This document shows positions 10,342-20,771 of a DNA stretch of 64,000 bases, piece after piece. The stretch's first letter is position 1. Every line of letters begins with the position of its first letter. The DNA lies in assembly GCA_037176885.1 (NCBI GenBank), contig JAWWNJ010000033.1, positions 248,001 to 312,000 on the forward strand. The letters are read 5' to 3'. Position numbers and translations under genes: made by a program. The notes under the pieces were generated by a model. The model did no database searches. It had not been told where the DNA came from and worked only from the letters and a program-made list of their open reading frames with translations. The stretch is from Favolaschia claudopus. Taxonomy: Eukaryota; Basidiomycota; Agaricomycetes; Agaricales; Mycenaceae.

Positions 10342-10853
10342 TGAGTATATACTAGAAAACGACTATATATAGAATATCCGATAGATGGCCGGTGGTGCCC
10401 GTCGGCAGCAGGTTCAGAAACGAAAATGAAGCAGTCGGCACGGAACAAGTCAAGGTCGGCTCTATGACGCCAAGGGTCACGGTCACGTACATGCTTGATC
10501 GATCGAGTTACGTTGGTCCCGTTCCGATGCTCGGCTACTACTTAAAAGTAACCGAACTTGCCGTTTTTTCTTGGTTTTTTCCCGTGCTCGTGCAACTTAG
10601 CTACTGCCGGCAGCCAACACAAATTAAGAGATAAATATAAAATAATAATATTTGTTTACTTTATGTAGTCCATTCTTGTTTCCTATTTACTTTTAGTGTT
10701 CGTCTATATCACGTTTGCCACGAATCTCATACTTGGGTATCGTAAAAATTTCTATTTTATGATTTTGAAGTGGAGTGATCTTCACTCTTCAATTAATTTA
10801 TAAAACACGTCGTGTGCGTGACCTGGTACAGCCACTCGGACGCGTTCGGCAAG
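10342..10853. repeat. Dispersed repeat R1, copy 2
   Basis: This is the partner of 669-1284, in the same orientation and colinear with small indels. It lacks the 47-bp MITE piece of copy 1, so it shows the empty site of that insertion. Confidence 0.8.
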
Positions 10854-10995
10854 CGGCCGATGACACAATAGACCACGTACATTGATATTGTGTGTGGAAG
10901 TAATAAATCTGGTGTTTGTGTGTGTATTCAGAGAAATTTGTCTCTTTTGTGTAAGAAATGAGGTCTGGCTCGCTGTGTGTGTGTGTGTGAAATAT

Positions 10996-11746
10996 TACAG
11001 GGAATCCTGAAAATAATGACAATCACAAATAAAAATGTTTGCGATTCCCGAAAAGGAAATTCGTGCTCGCTGCGCTCCTTCTCCTCTTTTTCCGGCCACA
11101 GAAGCTTTCAGGCACTACAGGAGGTCGTGAATATGCTTATAATATGCTATTCTATGTATTTTGGTGGTACAAACTCGAGGCAAGACCAACGGAAGCTAAG
11201 CCAGCAATGCATCCACTAGTTGGACCGACTACACAGGAAAATAACGCCAGATAGATAGCTACCGGAAAAAGGTGGAATATAACAATAAGAGAACATGATA
11301 CTCTACTCTTCCCCAAAGCTTGGGTTGAAAACAGAGCTCAAACGAAGTTGTTGCGAGTCCCATTGACTGAGGCAATACAAGGGCAATAAGAACTGGAAGA
11401 GAGTACACATTTGCAGCCCCCCAGTGGTAGTATTATCTTCTAAATCCTCTTCGACTCTTCTTCATAGCGAGAAAGACCATCCAACTCGATGTAACGGGCA
11501 CTAGATAGTTCACATCACTCTGCTGTTGATGCATCAAATTGCGAGCACAGAAAGGCACAGGTGAGGGCGGATTGAACTCTAAGACCTCCAGAATGACCAT
11601 AGGCACGGTGCAGGACGTCAGAAGAAGGATTGCCGTGAGTTGAGAGCTCAAAAACGAGGAGAAGGAAAGGGAAGAACCCAAATTTCCTTTTTGGGAAACA
11701 CAATTTTTTTTATTCGTGATTGTCATTATTTTCAGGATTCCCTGTA
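10996..11746. mobile_element. TA-flanked TIR element, 751 bp
   Basis: Inverted arms of about 70 bp begin TACAGGGAATCCTGAAAATA and continue through ATGACAATCAC, with TA at both edges. The interior has only weak open frames and no transposase motifs. It is a long non-autonomous Tc1/mariner-like element. Confidence 0.8.
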
Positions 11747-11768
11747 AATGTACAGTCGGATAGGGATA

Positions 11769-11891
11769 GCTCATGATGCATAAGGCCCGTGGACCCCCAA
11801 GGCCTATGCATTATGAGTGATATGCATTTCTGCATACCGTCACGCTTGGTGACATGTGTGACATTGTCACGGACATACTATATATGGTAGT
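11769..11891. repeat. Dispersed repeat R2, copy 2 (inverted)
   Basis: This is the inverted partner of 6169-6289, with the same GCATTATGAG hairpin arms and GTGACATTGTCA segment. Confidence 0.7.
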
Positions 11892-12147
11892 CCGGCGAAC
11901 ACCGGATCACGCGGAAGTAGCCGGGAGCCTGTCGAAATCATTTACCAACTTTCCGCCGCCAGGGGCTATCCCAGAAAGGCGATGTTTGATGGCGGCAATG
12001 TTTCGGCCAACATCACGGCAATCTCGGCATTGCCTCAACTTGGCGTGAAATTTGCGCGAAATTGTTGCAACTATCTCGCCAAGAAGCAAGTCCCAAGTGC
12101 TTTGGAGACACAGTTAATATACCTTGATCGGATATTATGAGAGCTAA

Positions 12148-12796
12148 CAGTCCGTTGGGATCAGTTCTCCAGAGAGTCTCCAGAGAATCTCTAGAGAAAA
12201 TGATAGCGCCGGCTACGGCCGGTGAGAGAAATTGATGTGTCGGCTGTTTTTGACGGATGACAGCTTGCCGTTAAATCAAGGCCTTTTCATGAGTAACGCT
12301 AGAGAGTCGTCGTCGGGGGAGGGGGCTTAAAGCTTAAGCAGCCTTTTTATGATTGACTTGAAAAAAAAGCGGAAGAAAAACGGTAAAGATTTGAAGAATC
12401 CCGACCTCAACACGAATTTTGATTGTTGATCTGGTTGACGGTGCTGCCGACAATGCCGTACACCTGTCAATGGCAATATGCCGGCAAGGAGCGGCAAGGA
12501 CTTTGACTTGACTGGTAGAACCATGCGATTCAGCCAAAAAAAAAACTCTCTAAGCAAGCTTTCGACGAGGGTAACTCTCCATGCAACTTGAAAGACAAAG
12601 TTTGGGCTTTCACCAAACTCCAGTTGACTATAATGATTTTTTTTTTTATTCCGCACACAGATGCACCAACAAGCCCGACGCTGCCGACATACTGTACCCA
12701 ATTCGGATGTGGTCCGTCTCTGGAGAATATGATGGGTCCATCATTTCTCTATCAATTCTCTGGAGAGCTCTCTAGAGAATTGATCCCAGCGGGCTC
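12148..12796. mobile_element. TIR element related to that at 14498-15135
   Basis: The outer ends are inverted: GTCCGTTGGGATCAGTTCTC on the left against GCCCGCTGGGATCAATTCTC on the right. Runs of CTCCAGAGA / TCTCTAGAG follow on each side. No clean target duplication is visible. An open frame on the minus strand (12327-12701) has no recognisable domain. Confidence 0.55.
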
Positions 12797-13506
12797 GAAC
12801 TTCTGGATATTATGCTGTCCACATCTATTGGTCCACATGGGGGGTCCGGGGTCTGCCGGGGGTCCCTGTATCAAATGTAGTTCTACCACTGCAACACATT
12901 GAATACCAAGCCAAAATGTGCGTGTTGACAACTCAGGATAAGTAGATGATCACAGTGAAGAGAGGGCCAGACGGAGTACCATCAATTCTCCAAGTGCTCA
13001 GAAACAAAGTAAAATATATGTTCAATGCCAGAACTACGGCGTGTTTCGTATCATCCAATTGCAACACCCGAGTCTCGATTTGGTCTCGATAATTTGTCTG
13101 CGGCAGTCATTGAAAAAAAATGATGGCAGGCGGAATCGAACTGAAAAAGCTCAGGTAAACAACGCGAAAAAAGAATATAAACTCATTACAGCCACTACAC
13201 TAACCAGGCTTCCTGCATACCATACTTTGCTTTGATATACTACAGAGACCCTTTGCCCGACCAGAACAAATGATCGCCGAGGTTCTGGCCGCCATCAAAA
13301 ATCGCCTTTTTGGGACAACCCCTGGCGGCGGAATTCGTCGAATGGTTCAAGGAACTTGGCTAGATTTTGGGTTAAAATGGCACAGCCGTGTATTCAGGGT
13401 GCGGAACATGCTCTGAGAGCGGTAAAAGTTACCAATTGGCAATGTCAAAATGCATAAATGCACTCTTGACCCTGTGCAATAGGCATTATGAAGATAATGC
13501 ATAAGG
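12797..13506. other. No recognisable gene
   Basis: This stretch contains short open frames without domains. I see no clear repeat boundary until the inverted repeat at 13507. Confidence 0.35.
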
Positions 13507-13750
13507 GTTACTCCGGCAGCGGAGCAGGATCTGGATTTGATGGGATTTGGATTTGATGGTGGAACTGATGTCCGTATGTAACGTGGTCCGCGGAATGTCC
13601 GATGCGACATGCCTGCTCGTCGGCGACGACGACGAGCTCCTTCATTGAGCCCATTGCTTGCCTCCAGAACGGCGCACTTAAGCTTTTTGAGAACGGTGTG
13701 CTTTGATTACTATATGTTGCCTGCCCGATTTTATTGCTATAGCAGACCTA

Positions 13751-13769
13751 TAATAATAATAATAATAAA
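13751..13769. repeat. (TAA)n microsatellite
   Basis: Six tandem TAA units. Confidence 0.9.
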
Positions 13770-13877
13770 GTTCCAATTTTATAGTAACTGGACGCCGTTT
13801 ACGGCGTATGATGCTACTCTAAACATGAGATTCTACTATTGATTGCATTTATATGGGTGGGAGTGGTTTTCATGGGT

Positions 13878-14366
13878 TCAGTAGGAGTAATCCCGGGGGT
13901 GAGGGAGAGCAGGGAATTTGTGAATACGTGAGGGGTGTGGGAGCAAGAGGAAGGGGCAGGGATTGGCATTGGGGGAATTAATCCGTGGGGAAAACGGCCC
14001 CGATGCATGGTGCTCGGCCGCGATGCGTCGAAGAATCGACTGACGGACGGGACATGCAGGATCGGTGGATCGGTGCTGCCCGCCGCATCCCCGGAGGGCG
14101 CATTTGAGCACGATATGGGTGCATCCAGAGGAATTGGCACGACAGGGAGTCTTGTGGGGGCAGCGGCAGTTCGAAGTGGGGTGGTCAGAAGCGCAGGTGC
14201 CGCAAACAGAAGGTCGTTTGCACTGCGCGGCTATATGTCCAAAAACGATAGCAGACCTCTTAAGTGCCAGCGCAGGCACGGCGGAAATGGAGCGGGATGG
14301 CGGGAAAATGCCGACGAGACAATGCGCTGGCAGTTTGGCGGGAACAGTCCCGTCATCAGTTGGCAA
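13878..14366 (-). pseudogene. LINE ORF1 (Gag-like) zinc-knuckle remnant
   Basis: The minus frame contains GHIAAQCKRPSVCGTCASDH followed by TSNCRCPHKTPC and LRGCGGQHRSTDPACP. This succession of CCHC/CCHC-like knuckles, ending in a Q-S-I-L-R-R helix, is typical of ORF1 proteins of Tad/Jockey-type non-LTR retrotransposons. The N-terminal part and all of ORF2 are missing. Its relation to the LINE tail at 1690-2052 is unknown. Confidence 0.7.
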
Positions 14367-14497
14367 CGGTGACTGATTGGTGACTGATCGTCACCCATCA
14401 GCTCCAAATCCCATCAAATCCAAAATCCAAATCCGCTGCCGGAGTGACTCTAAAATCCTAGCCTACCAAGTCGGTGGACACCAAAAGTGAGAAGACT

Positions 14498-15135
14498 GAG
14501 TCCGTTGGGAACAATTCTCTCTGAGAATTCGCGTAGAATTCGGGTAGAATTGATGCGAGGCTACAACCGAGCAAATGATGGGAGAATTCGGCTAGACTCT
14601 CGATTCCCGCGCTATTTGACGCGTCACTGCTCTGCGTTCCACCACTACTTATCGTGCACGGTACATGCCCAGCGTCGACGACCCGTGAAAAAGGAGCATG
14701 TAAGACTCGTCGCTCTGAATCTCACAAAGCCACAAGTCGATAATACTGTATTCAATTCCAGATAATATTTGCGGAGTGTACTCCGAGTCAACCGCCCACT
14801 GGAACAGTGGAACGCGCTTTTTGATTTGCATGGAGCTTTGAGATTTAGTGCTATGTAGTAGCAACCGGGCAGGGCAAGCCAATAAGCCCAAAAAAAACTG
14901 TTGTTGATATGTACCCCAGCGAGCTCGAGCCTGCAAATTTCGGACCTCCTGGAGCAGTTTGCAGACTCGGGAGTCGGCCTCCAGGCTGACGGGAGAGGCG
15001 CCATCGCCTCGCCTTTAGGCTTTGGCACCGAAAATGATGAGTGATACGAGAGAAGGGAGAAAACATTTGATATGCGGCCTCATTCTACCCGAATTCTACG
15101 CGAGATTCTCAGAGAGAATTGTTCCCAACGGACTC
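14498..15135. mobile_element. TIR element, 638 bp, AGACT flanks
   Basis: Inverted arms of about 55 bp begin GAGTCCGTTGGGAACAATTC. They continue through TCTGAGAAT, GCGTAGAATTCGGGTAGAAT with one indel between arms. AGACT directly flanks both sides (14493-14497 and 15136-15140). Minus-strand open frames inside (14645-15028) have no known domain. A 5-bp duplication is unusual for the common MITE superfamilies, so classification is open. Confidence 0.75.
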
Positions 15136-15489
15136 AGACTTCTGCCAAAAGTCGATGCATAATGAGGTTATGACCTCATGCATTATGAGATATCCTACTG
15201 TAGAAAGTGAACCTGTAGAATCCAAGTAGATTCGGGTATTTGACTCAACATTCACCGCGAAAGTTAGTGTGGAACATAGTCTGAAATTGTTGGCGGGGTT
15301 CGACCCGGCAAACCTTAGTTTTGTCACGGCTGTAACATCATGTGCATTTCACCCACGCCCCAATGGGGCATGACACGTATGCGCGTCGGGGCTGTGGTAC
15401 GCCCCATTGTGAAGGCTTCGTAAGCCTAGGGAAACAGTTGTCGCGGCCCGCTGCTGCCGGTTAAGTCATCGCTTTAATCATCCGTTGAC

Positions 15490-16476
15490 TACTGTAGCAC
15501 TTTGTATGGGTGAAACATAACGCGTAACGCCCGCCCTGTTTCGTTTCAACGGTAACGCATAACGGTCGGGTGGTTTCCCTGAGGACTGCGTGACATACAA
15601 AGATGTCGAATTATCATGTTTGTGGCTGTAAAATCTAGCTGAATCTACTGCTATAACCCTCCTCCTCCTCACTGCACTCAATCAGTCTCTACAATCTTCG
15701 TCAAGATAGAACCGTTACGGTGCATCGGAGACCACGGGCGAGGTGCTGGGAAGGTGTACCAGAAGCTGGCCGAGGTAGTTTAACTAGTCGCTCGAAGAGG
15801 GCTTGTGGTGGACCCGTCGCTGGTTTAGGTGTCTGACTGAGCGTGCGCCACGGCGCAGTGTTCATGAAAAAGAAAGTAGGTGTATTACGGAGTCCGTAAC
15901 AGGAGAAATGCAATCACAAAGGGCTATGGATACAAAGAAAGCATAAACGAGGGCTAAAAATTGCCCAGAATCCGTTCAACGTTTGGAAATAGATTTTATC
16001 GGTGTTTGCCAGGGCCAATGATAATGCCCCCAAAGGCCTGATGAAAATCCTGACGGGAATCGGAAATTTTGACGATTTGGGCTGTCCAAAATCCTGACTT
16101 TTCGACCCATTTTGGTGGGAAGGGCTGGTCTGAATCCTGACGAAAACGGCGGCAGCTGAAGAAAATTTTCGGAAAATGACGCCGAAATGGCAGAATTTGG
16201 GCCGAAAAGTAGGCGTGATCGGAAAATCCTGACCGGTCCGACAAAATTTTGGGTTCAGGCCTGTGTAAATCCTGACTTTTCGAGCCAAAAAAATTCCTGA
16301 CTTTTTGCCTCCCAAAAAAACAGGCCTTTATGGGGATTATCATTGGCCCTTGTTTGCCCGCCCGTTTCCAAAATTCTATGATGTCACGCATAACGCTGAG
16401 GCCGTTTTTGGTTTCCATGCGTAGCGTTTCCAGTCACGCTCGAGGGTCTGTTTCACCCATACAAAGTGCTACAGTA
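15490..16476. mobile_element. TA-flanked TIR element, about 987 bp
   Basis: Inverted ends TACTGTAGCACTTTGTATGG, continuing GTGAAACA, lie at both edges. Near both ends the interior also has TAACGC-rich stretches (15518-15565 and 16386-16395). A 340-bp hAT-type MITE (16011-16350) is nested inside. The right edge directly abuts the family B MITE at 16477. Confidence 0.7.
16011..16350. mobile_element. hAT-type MITE, 340 bp, 8-bp target duplication
   Basis: Inverted ends AGGGCCAATGATAAT are followed by CCCC and AAAGGCCTG. The perfect 8-bp duplication TGTTTGCC flanks it (16003-16010 and 16351-16358), diagnostic of hAT-like transposition. The interior carries at least six copies of AAATCCTGAC or close variants (near 16043, 16090, 16131, 16226, 16267, 16294), reminiscent of subterminal transposase sites. 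It has no transposase. Confidence 0.85.
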
Positions 16477-16642
16477 TACGGGTTTTGATTGAGTGGTGCT
16501 CTTTCGTTTGTGCTTACGTTTGTTGACGATTCTGTCATCGGCAAAGCCGGGGGCACCACTTTTTGGGGCGTTGCCGTACCACATCAAGTGCCGCTGGTCC
16601 CTTGTTTTGGCCCTTGCCCGCAAGTCATGGCCCTCTCGAGCT
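16477..16642. mobile_element. Left half of a family B MITE
   Basis: It starts TACGGGTTTTGATTG and follows the 1307-1470 copy closely, through the GCCGTACC and CTTGTTTTGGCCCTTG segments. Similarity ends near 16642, where Copia coding sequence begins. The right half is absent, so the junction is a truncation or recombination. Confidence 0.75.
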
Positions 16643-17287
16643 ATCTGCCAAGGGCGATAAACATTGCCTTATACATGGACAAAACAAATCCCATACTTCC
16701 GATAACTGCTATCAGTTGAAGAATCTAGCGCAGGGATCAAAGGACTCCAAGAAGAATGACAAGCAGAAGTCTGAGAAAGCGAGACCTAGAAAGCGCCGTG
16801 ACAAGGCAAATGCCTCTGCTACTACAGATTCTGAATCTGATTCCGATGACTCTGAACATGGACATTTAGCTGTACCTGTTGTTTCCCAGAAATCTTATGC
16901 TGCTATGTCTGCTTATCTTTTGAGTGATGCAAACCCTTCATCCAAAGCTGTGGTAATTGACTCTGGAGCTTCTACCACCATGACACCAAATGAGGCATGG
17001 TTTGAGACAGGTTCTTATAAAGTACTCACTCCACCAAAAAGGGTGCGGCTTGGTAATGATACATATTGTGATGCAGTTGGAACTGGAACCATCCGTCTAT
17101 CTTGCAAAACAAAGCGAGGGATGTCTGATGTCTCTCTACGTGCATTACATGTCCCATCCTTTGGTATCACACTTGTCTCAGTGCAACAAATGGCTAAAAA
17201 GGGATACAATTGCATGTTCGAAGCAGATGTCTGCATTGTTCGAAACCCAAAAGGGCAAAGAATGATTGAAGCCAAGCATCGGAAGGG

Positions 17288-17472
17288 TGTAAGGGGAGAA
17301 GGGCCCAGGAGCCAAGTCGATAACAAACCTGGGGATCAGAGATCCCCAGCGGACTACTTATATACAAGAGGTGACGTAAGATATGACATAAGTGAGCACA
17401 CAGCATGATGTCTTGGAGACAGAGAACTTCTGCCCAAGTCAAAGGACGTCATAGCTGTGGAGTCCCCTGACA
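17288..17472 (-). repeat. 3' LTR of KH element copy 1
   Basis: 185 bp, TGTAAGGGGA...CCCCTGACA on the plus strand. It carries the complement of the TATA box and the R/U5 segment found in copy 2. Confidence 0.9.
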
Positions 17473-17535
17473 TCACCCCCTCTGCAAGATTCGTCGCCTC
17501 GACGAAGACCAAAGCCCAGTAGAATGAACGATCTT

Positions 17536-18582
17536 TCAAAATCCTGGATCGCCACGGAAGAGTAGGTTGCCCTGGGAGTCAATCCGCGAATCTGACGCAG
17601 ACACTGCACCACCTCGCCGTGCCGTCTGTGGTCGACGCCCCCTTTCAGGTCGAATAGCATCAATGGCCATAGGCGAAGGAGCTACTGAACGTGGAGAGGG
17701 GGACGGGACGGCAGTGGGCATGGCCACCGAGGGGGCATAAGGAGTAGAGCTGGGGCGGGGAGTAGGAATTGGGGACGTCATTACCTGCGTAGGAATAGAG
17801 ATGATGGCAGGGTTATGGGGTAGGGAGTGAGAGGCGGGGTAGGAAGACTCCTGTGGTGCAAATCGCACCCCAGACTTCCTTGGCTGTGTAGCGGCACCTG
17901 GGTGCGGCTGAGCACTGGCCGCTGGAGGGGGTGGAACCGGAGCCGGTGGCTGAGACGGATGGACGGGGTGTGCGCGCTTCTTCAGCGGGCGAGCGCCCTC
18001 GCCAGAAGCGTTCGGCAAAACTGGCACCGGGCCAGGAGGGGGAGGGGCAGGGTCCCCGGAAAGGCGTGACGGACCTTTCTTCTTAGAGCGGATACGCTTA
18101 CGCATGAAACGCTTCCCAAGCGCAATTAGCGCTTCACCGATTTGCTGGTCGGTACCACGGATAGATACACGGCGCTCCAAGGGGGAAGCCTTATCAGTAT
18201 AGGCTCGAAGTTGGGCGCCGGAGATGTCGTGCGACTGATGAAGACCCTTACCACCACGGCCAACGATATGCCCGACGACCGAGTCAGGCACCACAAGCGT
18301 ACACGAGTAGCGGGACGGTGCGTCCTGTGCAGTAGGGAGGGTTTCGGCGAGTGGTATGGTGGTGTGGCCGACAGCGATGATGGCAGGGGTAGGGGCTGGG
18401 GTTGAAGGTTCAGAGCCCCAGCGAGCGCCATCCCAGGAGAAGCGCCAGGCATGCCCTCGGGGAGTAGAGGCTGCAGTGTCCCCAAACTCAAGACGATCAA
18501 GACGGTCGTGGACGCGCTGTAGTTCGCTTCGAAGGAGAGTGCAGTAGGAATAAAGGTCCTGAGGAACTGCGGGGGTTGCCAT
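17536..18582 (-). CDS. KH-domain Gag-like protein of the LTR element, copy 1
   Basis: An intact frame of 348 residues is the only gene of the element. Residues about 10-33 form a heptad-like helix (YCTLLRSELQRVHDRLDRLE). Residues about 92-160 are a KH RNA-binding domain: CTLVVPDSVVGHIVGRGGKG carries the GXXG loop (GRGG, 108-111), and later RRVSIRGTDQQIGEAL supplies the second half. A basic stretch (RKRIRSKKKG) follows, then a long Pro/Ser-rich tail. KH domains bind single-stranded RNA, so packaging of the element's RNA is a reasonable inference, but no CCHC knuckle or classical Gag motif is seen. It differs from copy 2 at seven residues by eye, and both frames are open. It could also be a captured host KH protein. 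Confidence 0.85.
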   Translation of the reverse strand: MATPAVPQDLYSYCTLLRSELQRVHDRLDRLEFGDTAASTPRGHAWRFSWDGARWGSEPSTPAPTPAIIAVGHTTIPLAETLPTAQDAPSRYSCTLVVPDSVVGHIVGRGGKGLHQSHDISGAQLRAYTDKASPLERRVSIRGTDQQIGEALIALGKRFMRKRIRSKKKGPSRLSGDPAPPPPGPVPVLPNASGEGARPLKKRAHPVHPSQPPAPVPPPPAASAQPHPGAATQPRKSGVRFAPQESSYPASHSLPHNPAIISIPTQVMTSPIPTPRPSSTPYAPSVAMPTAVPSPSPRSVAPSPMAIDAIRPERGRRPQTARRGGAVSASDSRIDSQGNLLFRGDPGF

Positions 18583-18687
18583 AGCAAGGGAGGTGTAAGG
18601 TCGATGGTAGGATGAGGGCAGAGTAGGAAGTAGGGTGGTCGGCTGGGGCTAGGAGAGTGCCAGAGTCGAATAGAAGGTTTGTTATGC

Positions 18688-18872
18688 TGTAAGGGGAGGA
18701 GGGCCCAGGAGCCAAGTCGATAACAAACCTGGGGATCAGAGATCCCCAGTGAACTACTTATATACAAGAGGTGACGTAAGATATGACATAAGTGAGCACA
18801 CAGCATGATGTCTTGGAGACAGAGAACTTCTGCCCAAGTCAAAGGACGTCATAGCTGTGGAGTCCCCTGACA
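18688..18872 (-). repeat. 5' LTR of KH element copy 1
   Basis: 185 bp, nearly identical to 17288-17472. The segment 18720-18730 is the complement of the putative transcript 5' end and matches the primer site at 18675-18685 in inverted orientation. Confidence 0.9.
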
Positions 18873-19487
18873 AAGGGACTGTACCACATTGTCTATACTC
18901 CTTTGAGTGAAGATCCACATGCACTATTTGCTATGGATATCAATCATCTTCATCGAATATCTGGTCATACAAATTTCCAACTATTACAGAAATCTGTTGC
19001 TAAAGGCCGACTTGGTGAAATTACATCCTTGACAGGAATCCCCAAATTCTGTGAACCCTGTGTTCTTGGGAAAATGAAGAAATTACCATTTTCCAAAAGT
19101 CAAACCAAAGCTCGTGGTCCTTTAGATATTGTATCATCTGATGTTGGTGGTCCAGTAACACCTGAAGGCCCCGGTGGAATACGCTACTGGGTGGTCCTTA
19201 TAGATCATCATTCCTCTGAGGTGTGGATTCTATTTGCCCAAAAGAAATCCCAAGTCTATTCAAAACTCAAAGAATGGCGAAAATCTACTGAGGCTCATTT
19301 TCGTGCTCAAATTGCTAATTGGGAATTCTGTGAGGGCTGGACTCGATTCTTTCGCACAGATGGGGGTGGTGAATTCACGTCTCATCAAATGGAAACAGAA
19401 TTCAAACGTCTAGGCATCATCCATGAAACAACAGCACCTTACACTCCAGAGCAAAACGGAGTAGCAGAGCGAATGAATCAACGGGTA

Positions 19488-20491
19488 GGGCGTCGTGGCA
19501 GAATCAGTCTTCTGTCACTGATCGGGCTTCAATAATTCAGCGCGTGCAGATTTCGGGTCAAATTTTTGTATATCAAAAGATCATGTCTATATTAGTGAAG
19601 TTACGTAGAAAAATTGAGGGTGGATGGCCCCGATTGGATGTAAAGACGCGTTTGATCGTGATTTTGCTGTAATGATTCCAATTATGGTCTGTCACGCTGG
19701 ATCACGTGGGGTAGGTTGCTGATGAATGAGATCTACCTTATTAGAATATCAAGGTAATAAAATCTCAACATCTCATCCATGGTCATTGCATGCTCGAGAT
19801 CAGGCAAAATCGGCCATCATGCATCCATCACCCATGAACATTCGAGTTCATGCATGACCATGGGCACACATGCATGACCACGCACTGTCATGCATGATCA
19901 TGCAGGCTCACGCTACTTTTGTCCAGTAACTCCAGCCATAGAGAAAGGCATCGGTTTATGGCTTAAAGTTAGCCAGTACATAGCTCACCCCTGACCTAGC
20001 AAACATCCATAACAAGAATTTCTTGGTGTTGATTGAGATTTGGTCAAGGTTCAATGGTGCGGCAGACATTTGATGCGCTGATGGAATCGTACAGCCACCG
20101 GCTATGTCTCGGCCCGTACCAAGAGCGCGAAATCCGTGGGAGAAAAAAAATATTTTGTAAATTTTGAGACTTTTGACCCGGGGAATCTCTAGTCTTCCTT
20201 CTTATAGTGATTTCTGCACAGTTTCAATCCCACTGGGTAAAAAGTGAGTGCACATGTACAGTAACAATTTCCAAGTGTATCTGCCTTGTCACGAAGTTGA
20301 CAAGTAGACCACGTACATTGAATATGATTTATGTGGAGTATGTGGACAATGGTCCACATAGGAGGGGAAGCTCGCTACAATCCATTCAAAGCACAAATTA
20401 AATATACATTCAGTCTACTTATTCTAAGCAATTATACAGCTGTTCCGAGTCCGAGACATATATAAGGCCCAACAAAACTGAATTCTGTAAG
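19488..20491. other. No gene; cluster of CATGCATGA-type palindromes
   Basis: Copia homology ends at 19487. Between about 19780 and 19905 the words ATGCATGACCATG, TGCATGATCATGCA and TTCATGCATG recur, giving overlapping palindromes. A related short stretch lies near 49218-49250. The remainder is featureless apart from the 22-bp hairpin at 20339. Confidence 0.45.
20339..20360. repeat. 22-bp hairpin, copy 2 of 3
   Basis: Identical to 4300-4321 and 48724-48745 (arms TATGTGGAC / GTCCACATA). Confidence 0.7.
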
Positions 20492-20771
20492 TACTGTATC
20501 TCCGCAACCGCCAAGCGACCGTGACAAAACGGTTGCCTTATTTCAAGGCAACCGACCCTCCGTGAGCCGTGACCGTTGCCAAAAGAGGCAACGGGCGTCC
20601 AAGGCGCCCAAGGCGCTTACTGATTTTTTTGGGCCTTTAAACCATATTTTTCGATGTCACGATTTTTTCAAGGAAATGACCCTCACCGTGACCGTGACCA
20701 CGTCAAAAAGAGGCAACGCAACCGACCCCACCGTTACCGTGACGGTTGCCTCCATACAGGGAGATACAGTA
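20492..20771. mobile_element. TA-flanked MITE, 280 bp, rich in GGTTGCC motifs
   Basis: The outer ends are inverted TACTGTATCTCC, with TA at each edge. Inside are several GGTTGCC / GGCAACC words and CCGTGACCGT repeats that can pair across the element, for example AAACGGTTGCC with GGCAACCG near 20530-20555. There is no transposase. Confidence 0.6.

Larger units (their letters stand above)
13507..14448. mobile_element. Inverted-repeat-bounded unit carrying a LINE ORF1 remnant
   Basis: GT(T/C)ACTCCGGCAGCGG lies at the left end and its complement at the right. Both are followed inwards by GGATTTGATGGGATTTGG-type repeats. No target duplication is obvious. The unit encloses the CCHC ORF1 remnant at 13878-14366 and a TAA microsatellite. 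It may be a composite or captured fragment. Confidence 0.5.
17288..18872 (-). mobile_element. KH-domain non-autonomous LTR retrotransposon, copy 1
   Basis: It is flanked by 185-bp direct repeats (17288-17472 and 18688-18872) that begin TG and end CA, with target duplication AAGGG on both sides (17283-17287 and 18873-18877). On the minus strand the order is 5' LTR, 11-nt primer site (18675-18685), a 348-residue ORF with a KH domain, polypurine tract (complement of about 17473-17484) and 3' LTR. No protease, RT, RNase H or integrase is encoded. The LTRs differ at only three positions that I can see, so insertion is recent. It sits inside the Copia fragment, whose reading frame it interrupts. 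Confidence 0.9.
16643..19487 (+). pseudogene. Copia gag-protease-integrase fragment, split by a KH-LTR element
   Basis: Left of the insertion the frame has a gag zinc knuckle (HCLIHGQNKSHTSDNC), an acidic linker and the aspartic protease active site VVIDSGASTTMTP. Right of it are the GAG-pre-integrase zinc region (INHLHRISGHTN, KFCEPCVLGKMKKLPFSKS) and the integrase core. The DDE residues are D in DIVSSDVGGP, D in FFRTDGGGEF and E in NGVAERMNQ. Removing 17288-18872 plus one copy of the AAGGG duplication restores a continuous frame across the junction. The element is cut off just after the catalytic Glu at about 19487, so RT, RNase H and both LTRs are missing. It was therefore a coding Copia sequence when the smaller LTR element landed in it. 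Confidence 0.85.

Noticed and set aside
17536..18582. Treating the KH ORF as a host gene
   Set aside because: Both copies lie between direct LTRs with target duplications in unrelated sites, so it belongs to the element in its present form, although a host origin of the domain is possible.
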